Of a stretch of 6,346 bases of DNA, positions 5,265 to 6,346 are shown in pieces. The position numbers and the translations under genes were made by a program. Source of the stretch: Candidatus Hodarchaeota archaeon (GTDB lineage Archaea > Asgardarchaeota > Heimdallarchaeia > Hodarchaeales > Hodarchaeaceae); assembly GCA_016839665.1 (NCBI GenBank), contig JAEOTU010000364.1, positions 1 to 6,346 on the forward strand, read 5' to 3'. The notes beneath the pieces are model-generated. The model was given only the letters and a program-made list of their open reading frames with translations, ran no database searches and was not told the origin of the DNA. Position 1 is the stretch's first letter, and every line of letters starts with the position of its first letter.

Positions 5265-5855
5265 TTATTTCCATTTTGGGAAAAACATGCCTGTATTCTT
5301 CATATATTCCTTATAAGACTCCCCAAAGCGAATAAGTAGGTCTTTTTCTTCAGCTCTTACCATTATATAGAAGATTGGGATGAAAATAAACGAATAAAGA
5401 GCAAGAAAAGGAGAATTCAATATCAATGACATTGACCACCATAAAGGCAGCTCTCCTGCTGCTTGAGGGTGCCTTATTTTGGTATATATTCCCTTGTACA
5501 GTTCCTGATCTACTTGAGGTACCATAGCTTCTTTTCCTGCATCTAATAATCCTTTGATCATAATGGTCCCACTTGGAATAGCGATTACAATGGCTATTAT
5601 TATTGAAAAACCCCATTCCCAAGGAAAAGTCTCTGGAATTCCTAATGTTCTTATTGGATAAAAGAAATATAAGATGTAATTGATGATAACAATCATTTCA
5701 AAAATCGAAGCAATCATTCGATAGCGACCGCATTTTTGGTATGCTGCTTCACCAATTTTTTCTTCTAGAGCAGCCACATTGACGCTTTTCAAATATAAGT
5801 AAAGCATTAACAGAGAAGAAATTAGTAGGATGAATACACTAATCCACTCAATCAT
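5265..5855 (-). CDS. Isoprenylcysteine carboxyl methyltransferase / phospholipid methyltransferase family membrane protein
   Basis: 196 residues from ATG 5855, with about five membrane segments (roughly 3-22, 47-67, 82-101, 138-146 merging into 148-167). The catalytic C-terminal half is complete. It has L-Y-K-G-I-Y-T-K-I-R-H-P at 119-130, corresponding to the family's G-x-Y-x-x-x-R-H-P, followed by Q-A-A-G-E-L-P-L-W-W (the common aromatic after RHP-x is Ala here). It then has A-E-E-K-D-L-L-I-R-F-G-E-S-Y-K-E-Y at 168-184 and a terminal F-F-P. In this superfamily these parts bind SAM at the membrane surface, and members methylate prenylcysteine carboxyls, phospholipid amino groups or other lipophilic acceptors. 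A TTG at 5891 would add 12 residues, but the inferred TATA box puts the transcript start near 5882, so ATG 5855 with GAAGG upstream is preferred. It is read in the same direction as padR but separated by 164 nt with a separate padR promoter. Confidence 0.85.
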   Translation of the reverse strand: MIEWISVFILLISSLLMLYLYLKSVNVAALEEKIGEAAYQKCGRYRMIASIFEMIVIINYILYFFYPIRTLGIPETFPWEWGFSIIIAIVIAIPSGTIMIKGLLDAGKEAMVPQVDQELYKGIYTKIRHPQAAGELPLWWSMSLILNSPFLALYSFIFIPIFYIMVRAEEKDLLIRFGESYKEYMKNTGMFFPKWK

Positions 5856-5902
5856 TCTGAGGCCTTCGACTATATCTGGAATTAATACCAAGTTTTATGC
5901 GG

Positions 5903-5913
5903 ATAATATTAAA
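5903..5913 (-). promoter_or_regulatory. TATA-like box of the membrane methyltransferase gene
   Basis: Read on the - strand this is TTTAATATTAT, about 50 nt before ATG 5855. With the usual archaeal 25-nt distance, the transcript would start near 5882 and have a leader of about 27 nt. It is a weak match in AT-rich DNA. Confidence 0.35.
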
Positions 5914-5925
5914 GAATTGGTGTAC

Positions 5926-5937
5926 ATTGTGCACAAT
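5926..5937. repeat. Perfect 12-bp palindrome, candidate operator in a divergent region
   Basis: ATTGTGCACAAT reads the same on both strands. It lies 13 bp upstream of the - strand TATA-like box and about 50 bp upstream of the + strand one, a sensible place for a dimeric regulator controlling one or both genes. About one or two perfect 12-bp palindromes are expected by chance in a window this size, so position is the main argument. Confidence 0.35.
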
Positions 5938-5990
5938 TATAGTGTGAACGATATTTTTGTATTGAAGTCTTTCCTTTTGCTTTAAGAAAC

Positions 5991-5998
5991 ATATTTAT
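5991..5998 (+). promoter_or_regulatory. TATA-like box of the radical SAM gene
   Basis: ATATTTAT preceded by the purine-rich AAGAAAC (BRE-like) lies about 52-59 nt before ATG 6050. A start of transcription near 6018-6022 would leave a leader of about 30 nt containing a good ribosome binding site. Confidence 0.45.
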
Positions 5999-6038
5999 CA
6001 AGAGTCAATTATTTCTTTGGTTCAAAATAGTTAATTTT

Positions 6039-6043
6039 GAGGT
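6039..6043 (+). promoter_or_regulatory. Ribosome binding site of the radical SAM gene
   Basis: GAGGT ends 6 nt before ATG 6050, which is ideal archaeal spacing and fixes the start. Confidence 0.65.
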
Positions 6044-6049
6044 AAAATT

Positions 6050-6346
6050 ATGAGTCCTCAAAGAATTATCCTTTTACTTAATGTAAGCAATCTCAAGACT
6101 GCGTTAGTGTATCCTTACGCTTTCGTGCAAGTTTCAGAGATTGCTGAAAGATTTAACATTCGGACTATTCGTAATGATATGTACGGGATTTCACAAGGTC
6201 AGTGGGAGGTTTATCTTCAGAAGTTACTCAAAAAAGAACCCTTTAATATGATATTAATCACCTTGAGAAACACGGACAGTGTGGACGTAAATGACTATCG
6301 GTACCAGCCTAAAAACACTAATTATCACAAGCCCACTGGTTTTCAA
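6050..6346 (+). CDS. Probable B12-binding domain radical SAM protein, N-terminal fragment
   Basis: An open frame of 99 codons starts at ATG 6050 and runs off the window without a stop. It opens with a short hydrophobic strand (R-I-I-L-L-L-N at 5-11). Then come Y-P-Y-A-F-V-Q-V-S-E-I-A-E-R-F-N-I at 21-37, a strand-helix-strand unit with R-T-I-R-N-D-M-Y-G at 38-46, and F-N-M-I-L-I-T-L-R-N-T-D-S at 66-78. This alternation of 'which files are nearby, what can I see' strands resembles the N-terminal cobalamin-binding-like Rossmann domain of B12-binding radical SAM proteins. I recall closely similar openings in archaeal, including Asgard, proteins annotated that way. The CxxxCxxC cluster motif would lie beyond the window, so the radical SAM part is not seen. 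The gene is divergent from the membrane methyltransferase across a 194-nt control region. The family call is moderate. Confidence 0.55.
   Translation, partial: MSPQRIILLLNVSNLKTALVYPYAFVQVSEIAERFNIRTIRNDMYGISQGQWEVYLQKLLKKEPFNMILITLRNTDSVDVNDYRYQPKNTNYHKPTGFQ

Noticed and set aside
5350..5622. 90-codon - strand frame inside the membrane methyltransferase gene
   Set aside because: Shifted frame rich in Asn, Ser and Arg with no recognisable domain; the true frame carries the RHP and EE motifs.

Overview
The window looks like chromosomal DNA of an AT-rich archaeon. The signs are short purine-rich ribosome binding sites of the GAGGT/GGAG type, TATA-like boxes about 25-30 nt before inferred transcript starts, a T-tract that could end a transcript, and gene families common in archaea (PadR with a HAAS/RDD partner, HemG-like flavodoxins, isoprenylcysteine-methyltransferase-like membrane proteins). 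The style of the amidohydrolase, the integral membrane methyltransferase and the last partial gene recalls Asgard archaea. That is recollection of family resemblance, not a search result. No RNA gene, insertion sequence or CRISPR array is visible.

Layout. (1) Positions 1-1675, + strand: the C-terminal end of a membrane methyltransferase-like protein, then a soluble class I SAM methyltransferase and an amidohydrolase-2 family metal hydrolase. They are closely spaced and probably co-transcribed. (2) Positions 1676-1770: a convergent junction with a two-part hairpin and a T9 tract. (3) Positions 1736-5100, - strand: a compact six-gene run read from high to low coordinates. The order is PadR repressor, HAAS-RDD membrane protein, small polytopic protein of the YdjM/DUF457 type, flavodoxin A, flavodoxin B, polytopic membrane protein. 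Gaps are 4, 18, 27, -8 and 30 nt. (4) Positions 5101-5264: the PadR promoter with an inverted repeat over the TATA box, plus an isolated hairpin/T-tract facing the + strand. (5) Positions 5265-5855, - strand: a complete isoprenylcysteine-methyltransferase-like membrane enzyme. (6) Positions 5856-6049: a divergent control region with a perfect 12-bp palindrome and TATA-like boxes for both sides. (7) Position 6050 to the end, + strand: the first 99 codons of a gene that probably encodes a B12-binding radical SAM enzyme.

How the genes may work together. The main unit is the PadR-led operon. PadR proteins usually repress their own operon until a ligand or stress relieves them, and PadR is often encoded next to a membrane protein carrying a HAAS domain, which is thought to act with it. 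Here that pair is followed by two different flavodoxin-fold proteins with overlapping genes and two integral membrane proteins. A reasonable inference is an envelope- or compound-responsive membrane redox module. Its substrate cannot be read from the sequence.
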